Part shown: one piece after another, positions 1 through 9,879 of the stretch
Numbering within the stretch: the stretch's first letter is position 1
How the letters are laid out: each line of letters begins with the position of its first letter
Origin: Beijerinckia sp. 28-YEA-48
GTDB lineage: Bacteria > Pseudomonadota > Alphaproteobacteria > Rhizobiales > Beijerinckiaceae
Direction of reading: 5' to 3'
DNA: 64,000 nt
NCBI RefSeq assembly: GCF_900104955.1
Contig: NZ_FNSI01000001.1
Location: forward strand, 4,560,001-4,624,000
Position numbers and translations under genes: made by a program
Notes under the pieces: model-generated
The model's input: the letters and a program-made list of their open reading frames with translations, nothing else
What the model was told of the DNA's origin: nothing
Databases searched by the model: none

Positions 1-1590
1 AGCATTGGTGGCGGCGGTGGCAATGGTGGCGGTGTCGAAAAGCCCCTCAGTTCGCTCTTGTCCAACGCGGACAGTCACGCTGCCGATATCGTCAACAGCA
101 TCCTCAAACTCATCCCTTACAACGCCAGTCTGACGACCGGATTCTCGGTGGGCGGGTCGGGCGGTGCTGCCGGCGATGGTGGTTCCGTCACGGTCAACAC
201 GAGCGGTACGATCGTCACCGCGGGCGCCAATTCCGACGGCATCTTGGCGCAGAGTATTGGCGGTGGCGGCGGCAATGGCGCCCATGCTGCACCGATTAAC
301 GGCGACAGTTTGGTCGATCTGCATCTTGAAGCTGGTGGCAGGGGTGGCGGCGGCGGTAAGGGTGGAGCCGTCTGGGTCGAGGTTCAGCCCAACGGCGGCG
401 TCCACACTGTCGGGGCAAACTCGATGGGCATCTTGGCGCAGAGCATCGGCGCTGGCGGTGGCAAGAGCACCGAACGCATTGGCGGCGGCTTTGGCATCAT
501 CAATCCCCGGCTGAGCGGCAATTGGTACAGCGGCCTTGGCGCGGATGGCGCTTCTGGGGCCGGCGGCTCCGCAACCGTGCAAGTCGATGCGGGCGGCCAG
601 GTGCAGACCGAGGGCGTGCTGTCGCACGGCGTCATGGTTCAGAGCATTGGCGGTGGCGGCGGCACCACGGTGATGACCTTCGATCTGCCGGTTGCGCCAC
701 CGGCGCCGACGCTGGATGCGGCGGATGCGAAGACCAACACCTATGAGCTCGGCGCCAATGGCTCCGGCGTGCGGGGTGATGGCGGAGCAGCGACAGCGAC
801 AATCGCGGGCTCTGTCCAAACGTCGGGCGCGCTCGCCTTCGGCGTTCTGGCGCAAAGCGTCGGTGCCGGCGGCGGCTATTCGGCTGTCGTCGATGGCAAG
901 GATGCGGCGACGACGCCCTTTGATCTCCGGCTGAACGCGACTGGAGACGCCGTTGGATATGGCGGCACGGTGTATGTGAAGGCTGAAGCTGGCGGCAGCA
1001 TCGCGACCAGCGGCCAGAATGCCTTCGGCATCCTGGCGCAGAGCGTCGGCGGTGGTGGCGGCGTGGCCGGTCTGACAACGAAGTCCGGCCTGGTGACTCT
1101 GATCACCGGTTCCGGGCATGGTTTCGGCGATGGCGGCACGGTGAATGTCGATGTCGATGGCCGTATCCAGACAACTGGCGATGGAGCGGCCGGCGTGGTC
1201 GCGCAAAGCGTCGGCGGCGGCGGTGGTTTGGCCGGCAATATGGCCAGCGTCACCTACGATCTCAATCTGATCAAGGATGCCGGGGTCAGCGGCGGTGCGG
1301 GCAACGGTGGAACCATCAACATCAATGTCATCGGCAATGGTGCTGGGGACACGGGTCATCCGGGCTCCATCAGGACGAGCGGTGCCAACGCGCCCGCTAT
1401 TCTGGCGATGAGCCTGGGCAGCGGCGCCGTTCTCTCCGATGCTGGTTTGTTGTTGCGCCAACCCTGGGAAGGGGCGGGGAATGCTGGCGGCAATATCAAC
1501 ATCAAGGTGGACCAGAGTGCAGACGTCATCGCGCAAGGACTGAATTCGCCGGGCATCTATGCGGTGAGCGTCGGCAATTCCAGTTCCGGC
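1..1590 (+). repeat. Degenerate repeats encoding the AQS(I/V)GGGGG motif in the autotransporter passenger
   Basis: The Ser codon of the motif occurs at bases 1, 253, 442, 643, 856, 1042, 1207, 1411 and 1567, giving periods of 156-252 bases. The first copies keep a run of four to five glycines. The copies at 1411 and 1567 have degenerated (LGSGA, VGNSS). Between motifs lies a G/T/N-rich stretch of the kind that forms a beta-helix. The DNA is not a simple tandem repeat, because synonymous positions have diverged. Confidence 0.8.
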
Positions 1591-3336
1591 CACCGGGGTG
1601 GCGCCATCGACATCACGGTGGGAACGGCTTCCACCGTCAAGGGTGGAACGGGGTCGGGTGCTGGCATCATCACCAACACGACCGGCATGACGACGATCAC
1701 CAACAGCGGCACCATTGCCTCGCTTGGCAATGACGCCATCGTCACGGCGGGCAACGCGACGATCAACAACGCAAGCAATGCGAGCATCAACGGCAATATC
1801 CGGGTCGGCGGAACGGGCACTTTCACCAATGCCGGTGACTTCTCCCCCAACGATACGATCGATCTGGGCGTCAACGGCCTCTTGACCAATTCAGGCTATC
1901 TGGATCTCACCAACAGCGGGCAATATTACGTGACGCGCCTGACGGGCGGCTTCACGCAGACAGCCGACGGCAACCTGGTTGTCGGCCTTGATTTTCTGAA
2001 CAATCGCAGCACTCGGCTTTCCGTGAGTGGCGAGACGAATCTGGCGGGCACGATCGATTTCGATACGCGCAATCCGTTGAAGGGGCGGTCTCTGGCAATC
2101 GGTCATTTCGATACGCCGGTGTCGAATTTTTCGGCGCAAAGCAGCGATCTGGACGGGCTGCCAATCAATTACGCGTTGCAATTAAGTGCGGATCGACGCG
2201 ACCTTTCGGTGTCGGCCACTGGTAATTTCCGTAACGCGGCCGCGGCTCTTCCGGCGGATCGTTTCAATACCGCCAATTATCTCCAGGCGCTTTGGGATTC
2301 GGGCTATACCGGGGCTGCACCTCTGTTCACCTATTTCGCTCAACTGACCAGCGCCAAAAGCTATGGCGATATGCTCGCCGGCTTGGCCAACGATGCGACG
2401 CACAGCCGTCTCGCCGCGCAAGCGCATCATTCCTATTCTTTCTTCAACACGCTGATGAGCTGCCCCTATTTCCTCAACGGCAGCACCCAGCGCAGCGAAG
2501 GCGAATGCGTCTGGGGGCGCGTCACCGGCAATCGCGTCAATCGCTCTGGCACGAGCGACGACACCGGTTATCGCGCCACTGTGGCGACCTACCAGATCGG
2601 CGCGCAACGACAGATCGCCCGCGACTGGTTCCTCAGCGGCTCGCTGAGCTACATGGCGAGCGACACCAAGTCCGACGCAAGCGCCGTGGCCATCACCAGC
2701 AACACGGTCAATGTCGGTGCTGCTCTCAAGCGGCAGGTCGGGCCTTGGCTGTTCGCCGCCGCCGTGCGTGCCGGCTATGAGAGCTCCGACATGACGCGGC
2801 GAGTCTTCCTGCCGGGCTTTTCCGCTGTGGCGCGGAGCCATCCGCAATTCGTGCATCTCGGCGGCCGGCTGCGGGCGGCTTACGAGTTCTCGTTCAATAA
2901 CTGGTATCTCAAACCGTTCGCCGATCTCGATGTCAGCTTTGTGCGTCAGTCGGCCTATCGCGAGGCCGGCGCAGGGCTGTTCGATCTGGCGGCTCTGGCG
3001 ACAAGCCGCACCAGTGTCATGGCGACGCCGGGCCTTGAGATTGGCGGTCGGATCAATGTCAGCAAGACCATGACGTTGCGGCCCTATGTGATCGGTGGCG
3101 TCAGCTTCCTGGGTAATGGTGGCTGGGTGGCGCGGATGCAGCTCGCCGATTTCGCCGCCAGCGGCATCGCGCCGTTCCAGATCACCACGGGTGCGCCGAA
3201 GGTCTATGGCAATCTGACCGCCGGCCTGGAACTGGCGACACAGAGCGGTTTTGAGTTGCGCGCCGAATATAGTTTGCGCGCCGCTCAGCGCTATATCGAT
3301 CAGACCGCCTCGTTGCGGGCGGCGCTGCGGTTTTGA
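1..3336 (+). CDS. Autotransporter with glycine-rich repeat passenger and C-terminal beta-barrel (5' truncated)
   Basis: The reading frame is open from the first base, so the signal peptide and start lie upstream; 1111 residues are visible. The passenger (to about base 2220) repeats a motif of the type AQSIGGGGG every 52-71 residues. A linker follows to about 2490. The last ~280 residues alternate polar and hydrophobic positions, are rich in aromatics and end in Phe, as in type Va autotransporter barrels inserted by BAM. It is therefore a secreted or surface-exposed outer-membrane protein. The passenger ligand is unknown. The gene stands alone, with a GNAT gene 155 bases downstream. Confidence 0.88.
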   Translation, partial: SIGGGGGNGGGVEKPLSSLLSNADSHAADIVNSILKLIPYNASLTTGFSVGGSGGAAGDGGSVTVNTSGTIVTAGANSDGILAQSIGGGGGNGAHAAPINGDSLVDLHLEAGGRGGGGGKGGAVWVEVQPNGGVHTVGANSMGILAQSIGAGGGKSTERIGGGFGIINPRLSGNWYSGLGADGASGAGGSATVQVDAGGQVQTEGVLSHGVMVQSIGGGGGTTVMTFDLPVAPPAPTLDAADAKTNTYELGANGSGVRGDGGAATATIAGSVQTSGALAFGVLAQSVGAGGGYSAVVDGKDAATTPFDLRLNATGDAVGYGGTVYVKAEAGGSIATSGQNAFGILAQSVGGGGGVAGLTTKSGLVTLITGSGHGFGDGGTVNVDVDGRIQTTGDGAAGVVAQSVGGGGGLAGNMASVTYDLNLIKDAGVSGGAGNGGTININVIGNGAGDTGHPGSIRTSGANAPAILAMSLGSGAVLSDAGLLLRQPWEGAGNAGGNINIKVDQSADVIAQGLNSPGIYAVSVGNSSSGHRGGAIDITVGTASTVKGGTGSGAGIITNTTGMTTITNSGTIASLGNDAIVTAGNATINNASNASINGNIRVGGTGTFTNAGDFSPNDTIDLGVNGLLTNSGYLDLTNSGQYYVTRLTGGFTQTADGNLVVGLDFLNNRSTRLSVSGETNLAGTIDFDTRNPLKGRSLAIGHFDTPVSNFSAQSSDLDGLPINYALQLSADRRDLSVSATGNFRNAAAALPADRFNTANYLQALWDSGYTGAAPLFTYFAQLTSAKSYGDMLAGLANDATHSRLAAQAHHSYSFFNTLMSCPYFLNGSTQRSEGECVWGRVTGNRVNRSGTSDDTGYRATVATYQIGAQRQIARDWFLSGSLSYMASDTKSDASAVAITSNTVNVGAALKRQVGPWLFAAAVRAGYESSDMTRRVFLPGFSAVARSHPQFVHLGGRLRAAYEFSFNNWYLKPFADLDVSFVRQSAYREAGAGLFDLAALATSRTSVMATPGLEIGGRINVSKTMTLRPYVIGGVSFLGNGGWVARMQLADFAASGIAPFQITTGAPKVYGNLTAGLELATQSGFELRAEYSLRAAQRYIDQTASLRAALRF

Positions 3337-3491
3337 ACGACCGCGCAACCTCCAGTTCGGGCGACAATGTCTTGTTCAAGCAAAGCGGCGCGGTAGCGTA
3401 CCTCGTAGGACGCTTAAACGCGCTGCACAGCCTTTTCGAAAAGACACAATAGAAAACAACGAGTTCTAAAAATCCAAAGCAAGGCTTGTGC

Positions 3492-4031
3492 ATGTCGGCG
3501 TTTCGGACCAGTCTACGGAGGATGCAACAGGCTCTCCTTTCGGTGCGAAGCGCGAAGGCCGATGACATTGCCGGCCTAGCCGACGTCTATGCTGCTGCGT
3601 GGGTTCACGCCTATCGCGGCATCATCCCTGGGCGCGAACTCGATCGCATGGTGCGCCACCGCGGTGCGCGCTGGTGGCGGGCGGCGATGCAGCGCGGCAG
3701 CGGCCTGCTCGTCGCCGATTTTGAAGACAGTGTCGCCGGCTATGTCAGCTATGGTCGCAATCGCGATGCCTCGGCGCGCTACAGCGGTGAAATCTACGAG
3801 CTTTATCTCTTGCCGGAATTTCAGGGTCTCGGCTTTGGTCGTCGCCTGTTCCGCACCGCCCAGGACGATCTGGCGCGGCGCGGCTATGCCTCGCTGGTGG
3901 TCTGGGCCCTGGCGGAGAACGAACTCGCCACCGGCTTTTATGAAGCCATGGGAGGCAAGGTTTCGGGCAAGGCGCTTGAATATTTCGGCGCGAAAGTGTG
4001 CGAGCGCGTTGCCTTCAAGTTCGAGCGCTAG
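3492..4031 (+). CDS. GNAT family N-acetyltransferase
   Basis: A 179-residue single-domain protein. The acetyl-CoA loop is visible as PEFQGLGFGRRLF, preceded by the beta4 strand (EIYELYLL), which is the core of the Gcn5-related acetyltransferase fold. The substrate cannot be inferred. ATG 3492 is chosen because AAGG lies seven bases upstream. An in-frame ATG at 3522 follows GGAGG directly, too close for normal spacing, but remains an alternative. The stop overlaps the convergent monooxygenase-like gene in the palindrome CTAG (4028-4031). Confidence 0.85.
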   Translation: MSAFRTSLRRMQQALLSVRSAKADDIAGLADVYAAAWVHAYRGIIPGRELDRMVRHRGARWWRAAMQRGSGLLVADFEDSVAGYVSYGRNRDASARYSGEIYELYLLPEFQGLGFGRRLFRTAQDDLARRGYASLVVWALAENELATGFYEAMGGKVSGKALEYFGAKVCERVAFKFER

Positions 4032-5077
4032 CTCGCCAGCAGGTCGTGCACCATCGGAATAACCTTGCGACCGTAGAGCTCGATGCTGCGCATCAGCTTA
4101 CTGTGCGGCAACGGGCCGGCGCTGTATTTCATGTCGAAACGGTCGATGCCGAGGTCCTTTACGGTCGCGGCGATCTTGCGGGCGACGGTTTCGGGCGCGC
4201 CGACATAGAGTGAGCCGTGGGCGATCTCTTGGTCGAACTGGGCGCGGTTTGTCGGCGGCCAGCCACGCTCAGCACCGATGCGGTCGTGCATGCGCTTGTA
4301 GCAGGGCCAGAGATCTTCGCGCGCCTGCTCGTCGCTGTCGGCGACATGGCCGGGCGAGTGCACGCCGATCGGGAGCGCTGGCTTCTTGAACTCGGCCAGC
4401 GCCCGATGAAACAGATCGACATAGGGATTGAAGCGGGCGGGATCGCCACCGATGATGGCGAGCATCAACGGCAGGCCGTAGTGCGCGGCGCGCACCACCG
4501 ATTGCGGGCTGCCACCAACTCCGATCCATGTCTTCAAGGTGCCGCGTTCGATCGGCGGATAGACGCGCTGCTTGTCGAGCGGCGGACGCACGCTGCCATG
4601 CCAGGAGATTTCCTGTTGCGGCAGCAACGCGGCAAACAGATCGAGCTTCTCCTCGAACAGTTTCTCGTAGTCGTTGAGGTCGAAGCCGAACAGCGGAAAG
4701 GATTCGGTGAAGGAGCCGCGCCCGAGAATGACTTCGGCGCGGCCGTTCGAGGCGGCATCGAGCGTCGAAAAGCGCTGGAACACGCGGATCGGATCATCGG
4801 ATGAGAGCACGGTCACGGCCGAGCCAAGCCGGATGCTTTTGGTGCGCGCGGCGATAGCGGCCAGCACCACTTCCGGCGCGGAAATGGCGAAATCGCTGCG
4901 GTGATGTTCGCCCAGGCCAATGAAGGCGCAGCCAACCTCGTCGGCCAGGACAGCCTGGTCGATGACATTGCGAATCACCTGGGCGTGCGGCAGCAGCTCA
5001 CCATCGTCGCCGAAGGTAACATCGCCGAAGGTGTCGAGGCCGAGTTCTAGGGGGCGCTGGGTCGCGTCATCAGTCAT
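4028..5077 (-). CDS. LLM class flavin-dependent oxidoreductase (luciferase-like)
   Basis: A 349-residue protein with the bacterial luciferase-like TIM barrel: an N-terminal GLDTFGDVTF strand, the GLGEHH motif, SIRLGSAVTVLSSDDP, and the conserved region around GRGSFTES. Members use reduced flavin (FMNH2 or F420H2) to oxidise organic substrates. The specific substrate is not readable from sequence. It is monocistronic, convergent with the GNAT gene, and 55 bases upstream of the LysE gene's 3' end. No strong Shine-Dalgarno precedes ATG 5077. Confidence 0.85.
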   Translation of the reverse strand: MTDDATQRPLELGLDTFGDVTFGDDGELLPHAQVIRNVIDQAVLADEVGCAFIGLGEHHRSDFAISAPEVVLAAIAARTKSIRLGSAVTVLSSDDPIRVFQRFSTLDAASNGRAEVILGRGSFTESFPLFGFDLNDYEKLFEEKLDLFAALLPQQEISWHGSVRPPLDKQRVYPPIERGTLKTWIGVGGSPQSVVRAAHYGLPLMLAIIGGDPARFNPYVDLFHRALAEFKKPALPIGVHSPGHVADSDEQAREDLWPCYKRMHDRIGAERGWPPTNRAQFDQEIAHGSLYVGAPETVARKIAATVKDLGIDRFDMKYSAGPLPHSKLMRSIELYGRKVIPMVHDLLAS

Positions 5078-5132
5078 GAGGCGGGGATCCGAAAGAGGCG
5101 GGAAGCTGAAAGAGGGTCGCCCCTTATTTAGG

Positions 5133-5744
5133 TTATCGTTCGCTCAGTGCAAGCTTGGCTCCGAGCGCCACGAAAGCGGCCGCGAAAGTCCGCCGCATCC
5201 AGGCCAGCACCGTCGGGCTCGACAACACCCTGTCACGCATCGTTGACGCGAACAGGCCGTAGAGCGTGAAAATGACGAAGGTCGCCAGCATGAAGACGCT
5301 CGAGAGCACCATCATCTGCGCCAGTACATTCGGCTGCGCAGGGCTGATGAATTGCGGCAGGAAGGAAACGAAGAAGATCGACAGTTTCGGGTTCAGCAGG
5401 TTGATCAGAATGCCGTCGACGATAACCTGCCAACGGCCGCGCGCATCGTTTCCTGCGTCGATCTTCATCGACCCCCGTTCCTTGAGCATCGCCCAGGCCA
5501 TGTAGAGCAGATAGGCCACGCCGGCATATTTGACGATTTCGAACAGAAGCGCCGAGGCATGCAGCAGCGCGGCCAGTCCGGTCATCGCCGCCAGCAGATG
5601 CGGGACGATGCCAAGCGTGCAGGCGAATGCGGCCCAAACGCTCGCCTTGGCGCCGCGGTTCAAGCCGGCGGCGATCGTATAGGTCGCGCCGATGCCGGGT
5701 GAGGCGACGATAATGAGCGTGGTGATGAGGAATTCGGGAGACAT
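5133..5744 (-). CDS. LysE family amino-acid exporter
   Basis: 203 residues with about six hydrophobic segments. The N-terminal signature around SPGIGATYTIAAGLNRGAKAS is the LysE/RhtB translocator motif, with GIG in place of the more usual GP(N/D). It likely exports an amino acid or related small molecule across the inner membrane. The start at 5744 is preferred because the extra residues encoded by upstream in-frame starts are polar and non-conserved and overlap metW. It lies 38 bases downstream of metW on the same strand and could be co-transcribed with metX-metW. Confidence 0.86.
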   Translation of the reverse strand: MSPEFLITTLIIVASPGIGATYTIAAGLNRGAKASVWAAFACTLGIVPHLLAAMTGLAALLHASALLFEIVKYAGVAYLLYMAWAMLKERGSMKIDAGNDARGRWQVIVDGILINLLNPKLSIFFVSFLPQFISPAQPNVLAQMMVLSSVFMLATFVIFTLYGLFASTMRDRVLSSPTVLAWMRRTFAAAFVALGAKLALSER

Positions 5745-5782
5745 GATGCGCAACCCTTTGCACAGCGGCGCCCCCGAGGGGG

Positions 5783-6445
5783 CTAGCGAGAGCCGCGTTT
5801 CAAAAGAAAAAGCCCCTGCTCGCCGAACATGTTCCAGACCCACCAGGGCGCGGTGAAGCCCAGAGGAGCACCGAAGCGGTTGAGCGCCTCGGCCCGTTCG
5901 ATCTTGGCGCCCACTTCATCGACCAGACCGACGAAGTCGCGAATGGTGCAGAAGTGAATGTTGGGCGTGTCGTACCAGGGGTTGGAGAGAATGCCGGTCA
6001 TCGGCATCTTGCCCTTGACCAGCAATTGCAGACGCAATTTCCAATGGCCGAAGTTTGGAAACGATACGATGGCATGGCGACCGACCCGCAGCATGTGTTC
6101 GAGAACCACCTTTGGGTGGCGGGTCGCCTGGATCGTTTGCGACAGGATCACATAGTCGAAACTGTCGTCGGGATAATCGACAAGGTCGGTGTCGGCATCG
6201 CCCTGGATCACCGACAGGCCCTTGGCGACGGCTTCGTTGACGCCGCTCTTTGACAATTCGATGCCGCGTCCGTCGACGCCATGCTTGTCGGTGAGCAGGC
6301 GCAATAGTGCGCCGTCGCCGCAGCCGACATCGAGCACGCGCGTGTTGTCGCTGACCATGCTGGCAATGAGGAGATGATCGAGGCGGCCTTCGTTGCCGAA
6401 GGACGGAACGTTGATGCCGCCCGAGCGCGTCACGGTGTCGGTCAT
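5783..6445 (-). CDS. metW: Methionine biosynthesis protein MetW
   Basis: 220 residues, a class I methyltransferase fold with SAM-binding motif VLDVGCGDG at residues 37-45 and the MetW-typical stretches DYVILSQTIQATRHP and VSFPNFGHWKLR. MetW partners MetX in homoserine acylation in many proteobacteria; the exact biochemical role is not settled. Its ATG overlaps the metX stop in TGATG, so the two are translationally coupled. Confidence 0.94.
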   Translation of the reverse strand: MTDTVTRSGGINVPSFGNEGRLDHLLIASMVSDNTRVLDVGCGDGALLRLLTDKHGVDGRGIELSKSGVNEAVAKGLSVIQGDADTDLVDYPDDSFDYVILSQTIQATRHPKVVLEHMLRVGRHAIVSFPNFGHWKLRLQLLVKGKMPMTGILSNPWYDTPNIHFCTIRDFVGLVDEVGAKIERAEALNRFGAPLGFTAPWWVWNMFGEQGLFLLKRGSR

Positions 6446-7644
6446 CAGGACGATTTTACCTTTGGTGGGAGACCGCGTGCCCGCGCCGCCGCTTCGAGGA
6501 AGCCGCGCGATGTAGCGAAGAGTTCCGGCACGTTGAGCAGAAAGGCATCGTGGCCACGATCGGTTTCGATCTCGACGAAAGACACCGATGCGCCGCTGGC
6601 ATTCAGCGCATGGACGATGGCGCGCGATGCCGATGTGGGAAACAGCCAGTCGGACGTAAACGAGGTGACGCAGAAGCGCGTGCGGCTGCCTTTGAAGGCG
6701 TTGGCGAGCACGCCGCCGTAATCTTCAGCGAGATCGAAGTAATCCATGGCGCGGGTGACATAGAGATAGGAATTGGCGTCGAAGCGCTCGACGAAGGTCG
6801 AGCCTTGGTAGCGCAGGTAACTTTCGACCTGGAAGTCGGCGTCGAAGGAGAAGGTCGGGGCTTCGCGGTCTTGATATTTGCGGCCGAATTTGCGCTGCAG
6901 CGCTTCGTCGGAGAGATAGGTGATATGCGCGGCCATGCGCGCGACGGCGAGGCCCTTCTGGGGCCTCACGCCCTGGTCGAAATAGCGGCCAGCGCGCCAG
7001 TCGGGATCGGCCATGATCGCCTGGCGGCCAACCTCGTGAAAGGCGATGTTCTGCGACGAATGCCGGGCGGCCGCGGCGATCGGCATGGCGGCGAAGACGC
7101 GCTGCGGATACAGCGCCGCCCATTGCAGTACCTGCATACCACCCATGGAGCCGCCGGCGACGCAGAACAATTGATCGATGCCGAGGTGGTCGATCAGCAT
7201 CGCCTGGGCGCGCACCATGTCGCGAATGGTGACGACCGGCAGGTCGAGGCCATAGGGCTTGTCGGTGGCCGGATTGATCGAGGTCGGGCCAGTAGTGCCC
7301 ATGCAGCCGCCGACCACATTGGAGCAGATGACGAAATAGCGCTCGGTGTCGATCGGCCGGCCCGGGCCGACCATGGTGCCCCACCAGCCCGGCTTGCCGG
7401 TAACCGGGTGCACATTGGCGACATGCTGGTCGCCGGTCAGGGCATGGCAGATCAGGATGGCGTTGGACTTGTCGGCATTGAGGGTGCCGTAGGTCTGGTA
7501 GGCGATGGTGAGGGGGGCGAGCAGGACGCCGGCGTCCATGGCCAGGGGCTGGCTGGCGGGAAAATGGGCGAATTGGCTGGGAATGTCGTCGGGGGCGGCC
7601 GTGGACAGGGGCGCATCCGCCGGGAGCGTTCCGGTACCTGCCAC
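6445..7644 (-). CDS. metX: Homoserine O-acetyltransferase MetX
   Basis: 399 residues, alpha/beta-hydrolase fold. It transfers an acyl group (acetyl or succinyl) to L-homoserine, the first committed step of methionine synthesis. The nucleophile elbow GGSMGG puts Ser at residue 166. The catalytic Asp is in SFTSDWLF and the His in RGHDAFLL near the C-terminus. The oxyanion-side motif [12 protein letters not shown] is intact. The start is GTG 7644, with AAGGA eight bases upstream. First gene of a metX-metW operon. Confidence 0.95.
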   Translation of the reverse strand: MAGTGTLPADAPLSTAAPDDIPSQFAHFPASQPLAMDAGVLLAPLTIAYQTYGTLNADKSNAILICHALTGDQHVANVHPVTGKPGWWGTMVGPGRPIDTERYFVICSNVVGGCMGTTGPTSINPATDKPYGLDLPVVTIRDMVRAQAMLIDHLGIDQLFCVAGGSMGGMQVLQWAALYPQRVFAAMPIAAAARHSSQNIAFHEVGRQAIMADPDWRAGRYFDQGVRPQKGLAVARMAAHITYLSDEALQRKFGRKYQDREAPTFSFDADFQVESYLRYQGSTFVERFDANSYLYVTRAMDYFDLAEDYGGVLANAFKGSRTRFCVTSFTSDWLFPTSASRAIVHALNASGASVSFVEIETDRGHDAFLLNVPELFATSRGFLEAAARARGLPPKVKSS

Positions 7645-7697
7645 GCTTAACGTCCTTTCGATCGCGTATCGTTCTCTATTTCGAACGCGTTGTACGA

Positions 7698-7727
7698 TAT
7701 ATAGGTGTCGCTCCAGCGGTAAGTCAA
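7698..7727 (-). promoter_or_regulatory. Probable sigma-70 promoter of metX-metW
   Basis: On the minus strand TTGACT (7727-7722) is followed after 18 bases by TATATA (7703-7698), or after 17 by CTATAT. This is close to the housekeeping consensus. It gives a leader of roughly 50 bases, which contains a 6-bp TATCGT/ACGATA stem-loop but no recognisable SAM-II riboswitch core. Confidence 0.65.
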
Positions 7728-7838
7728 GGCAAGAGGGCGCTTCGGGGCAAGCCTTAAACTCTATTCCTTTGCCTTCGGCGGGGTGCGTGATTATGACATT
7801 TTCCGCCGCCCCATCGTGTTCAGGCCGTGAAACAAGCT

Positions 7839-8720
7839 ATGTCAGCAGACCTCAAGCCGAAATCTGGTTCTTCTGCCGCCGATCCCGTGGTGGATCTGGC
7901 GACGCTCCGCGTCGATATCGACCGGATCGACCAGGAGATGCATGAGCTGCTGATCGAGCGCAGCGCCATCATCGACAAGTTGATCGCCATCAAGGCGTGC
8001 CAGGGCGGTGGATCGGCGTTCCGGCCCGGCCGCGAGGCTGAAATGATGCGCCGCCTCGCCATCCGCCACCGGGGCTTGCTGCCGCTCGACACTGTCGAGG
8101 GCATCTGGCGCATCATTATCTCGACCTTCACCTATGTGCAGGCGCCCTACAGCGTCCATGTCGATACGGCGGCGGGCGACGCGATGATGCGCGACTCCGC
8201 CCGCTTCCATTTCGGCTTCACGGTGCCCTTCATCCCCCATTATGGCGCCTCTGGCGTCATCGACGCGGTGGCGTCATCGCAAGGCGATCTCGGCATGGTG
8301 CGCATGGACAGCGGTGCCATGGCGCAGCCGTGGTGGCATCGCCTGGCGCCGCCCGAGGCGCCGAAAATCATCGCCCGCCTGCCCTTCGTCGAACGGCCCG
8401 ATCATCCAGCCGGCGTGCCGGCCTTCGTGCTGTCGCTGCCGCTCGCGGAAGCGGCTTCGCGCGACGTGGTGATCTACGAGGCGTCGATCACGCGCTGGCG
8501 CGATGCCTTGCCGGAACTGGTCGGGCGTGCCGGCGGCGAAATCCTGGGCAATGTCGGCAGCGAATGGGGCCTGTCGCTGCTTTTGGCCATGCCGGGCGAT
8601 GTCCCCCTCGCCAATGTCAAAACGCTGTTCGCGCAGGCCGGACATAGCGATGTGCGCCTGGCTGAAATCGGTAGCCATGCCTTGCGACATCAAGTGCACC
8701 GACATTCCACCGACATCTGA
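7839..8720 (+). CDS. Chorismate mutase with extra C-terminal domain
   Basis: 293 residues. Residues ~15-100 are an AroQ-type chorismate mutase helix bundle ([31 protein letters not shown]), which converts chorismate to prephenate. The remaining ~190 residues are a mixed alpha/beta region of the kind found in rhizobial chorismate mutases of about this length; I cannot name it. ATG 7839 is used; an in-frame GTG at 7827 is possible and neither has a strong Shine-Dalgarno. It is followed 40 bases later by hisC and then tyrC, so prephenate is passed to the aromatic branch. Confidence 0.87.
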   Translation: MSADLKPKSGSSAADPVVDLATLRVDIDRIDQEMHELLIERSAIIDKLIAIKACQGGGSAFRPGREAEMMRRLAIRHRGLLPLDTVEGIWRIIISTFTYVQAPYSVHVDTAAGDAMMRDSARFHFGFTVPFIPHYGASGVIDAVASSQGDLGMVRMDSGAMAQPWWHRLAPPEAPKIIARLPFVERPDHPAGVPAFVLSLPLAEAASRDVVIYEASITRWRDALPELVGRAGGEILGNVGSEWGLSLLLAMPGDVPLANVKTLFAQAGHSDVRLAEIGSHALRHQVHRHSTDI

Positions 8721-8760
8721 TTTCACCTTTTCTGACGCATCGACGTTTCCGGAGTTTCTG

Positions 8761-9879
8761 ATGACAACCACCCTGTCTCGCCCCGCCCCGCGCGCCGGCA
8801 TTCTCGACATTGAAGCCTATGTGCCTGGCAAGAGCCCGGCCAAGGGCAGCGGTAAGACCTTCAAACTATCCTCGAACGAAACGCCGTTCGGGCCGTCGCA
8901 GGCTGCATTCGAAGCCTATCAGGCCGCCGCCAAGACGCTTGATCTCTATCCCGATGGCGCGGCGCGCGTGTTGCGCGAAGCCATTGCCGCGCGCTTTGGC
9001 CTCGATGCCAATCGCATTGTCTGTGGCTGCGGCTCAGACGATCTGCTGCACTTGCTGGCGGCGGCCTATATCGGGCCCGGCGATGAAGCGATCATGACCA
9101 AGCATGGCTTCCAGATCTATTACATCGCCATTCAGGCGGCGGGTGGTACGCCGATCATTTCGGAAGAGAAGAATTACACCACCGATGTCGACGATATCCT
9201 GTCGCGTGTCACGGAACGCACCAAGGTTGTCTTCATCGCCAATCCGAACAATCCGACTGGCACCTATCTGCCGTTCGAAGAGGTGAGGCGCCTGCATGCC
9301 GGCCTGCCGCCGCATGTGCTGCTGGTGCTCGATGCGGCTTACGCGGAATATGTGCGCAAGAATGACTACACCTCAGGTCTCGAAATGGTGTCCGAGTTCT
9401 CCAACGTGGTGATGACGCGGACGTTTTCGAAGATCCACGGCCTGGCGGCTGTGCGCATCGGCTGGATGTATGCGCCTGAAGAGGTTTGCGACATCATCAA
9501 TCGCGTGCGCGGCCCGTTCAATGTCAGCGGTCCTGGCCTGATGGCCGGTGCGGCGGCGATCAACGACACCAAGCATGTCGAAATGTCGGCGGCGCATAAC
9601 GAGAAGTGGCTCGACTGGCTGACGCAGGAAGTGCGCACGGCCGGCCTCGAAGTGACGCCGAGCGTAGCCAATTTCATTCTGGTGCATTTCGGCCAGAAGC
9701 CAGGCTTCACCGCCAAGGAGGCCGAGGCCTTCCTGGGCCAACGCGGGCTCATCGTGCGCGGCGTCGGCTCCTATCACCTGCCCGATGCAATCCGTATCAC
9801 CATCGGCACTGACGAGGCCTGCCGCCTTGTTGCCGAGGCGCTGCGTGATTTCGCCAAGCATGGTGCGAAGGGTGGCTGA
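8761..9879 (+). CDS. hisC: Histidinol-phosphate aminotransferase (aromatic-type)
   Basis: 372 residues, PLP fold type I. Visible are [21 protein letters not shown] and the Schiff-base Lys in [15 protein letters not shown] (Lys224). It transaminates imidazole-acetol phosphate in histidine synthesis; in this cluster it may also act on aromatic keto acids. GGAG lies a few bases before ATG 8761. It sits between chorismate mutase and prephenate dehydrogenase, and its 3' end overlaps the next gene by 20 bases. Confidence 0.93.
   Translation: MTTTLSRPAPRAGILDIEAYVPGKSPAKGSGKTFKLSSNETPFGPSQAAFEAYQAAAKTLDLYPDGAARVLREAIAARFGLDANRIVCGCGSDDLLHLLAAAYIGPGDEAIMTKHGFQIYYIAIQAAGGTPIISEEKNYTTDVDDILSRVTERTKVVFIANPNNPTGTYLPFEEVRRLHAGLPPHVLLVLDAAYAEYVRKNDYTSGLEMVSEFSNVVMTRTFSKIHGLAAVRIGWMYAPEEVCDIINRVRGPFNVSGPGLMAGAAAINDTKHVEMSAAHNEKWLDWLTQEVRTAGLEVTPSVANFILVHFGQKPGFTAKEAEAFLGQRGLIVRGVGSYHLPDAIRITIGTDEACRLVAEALRDFAKHGAKGG

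Noticed and set aside
2182..3348. Long antisense frame under the autotransporter (388 codons)
   Set aside because: High-GC third positions create open frames opposite real genes; the product has no domain and the plus-strand barrel explains the sequence.
7645..7740. SAM-II riboswitch in the metX leader
   Set aside because: SAM-II is common before alphaproteobacterial metX/metA, but the conserved core and pseudoknot sequence ending near the ribosome binding site are not visible; only a 6-bp stem is present.
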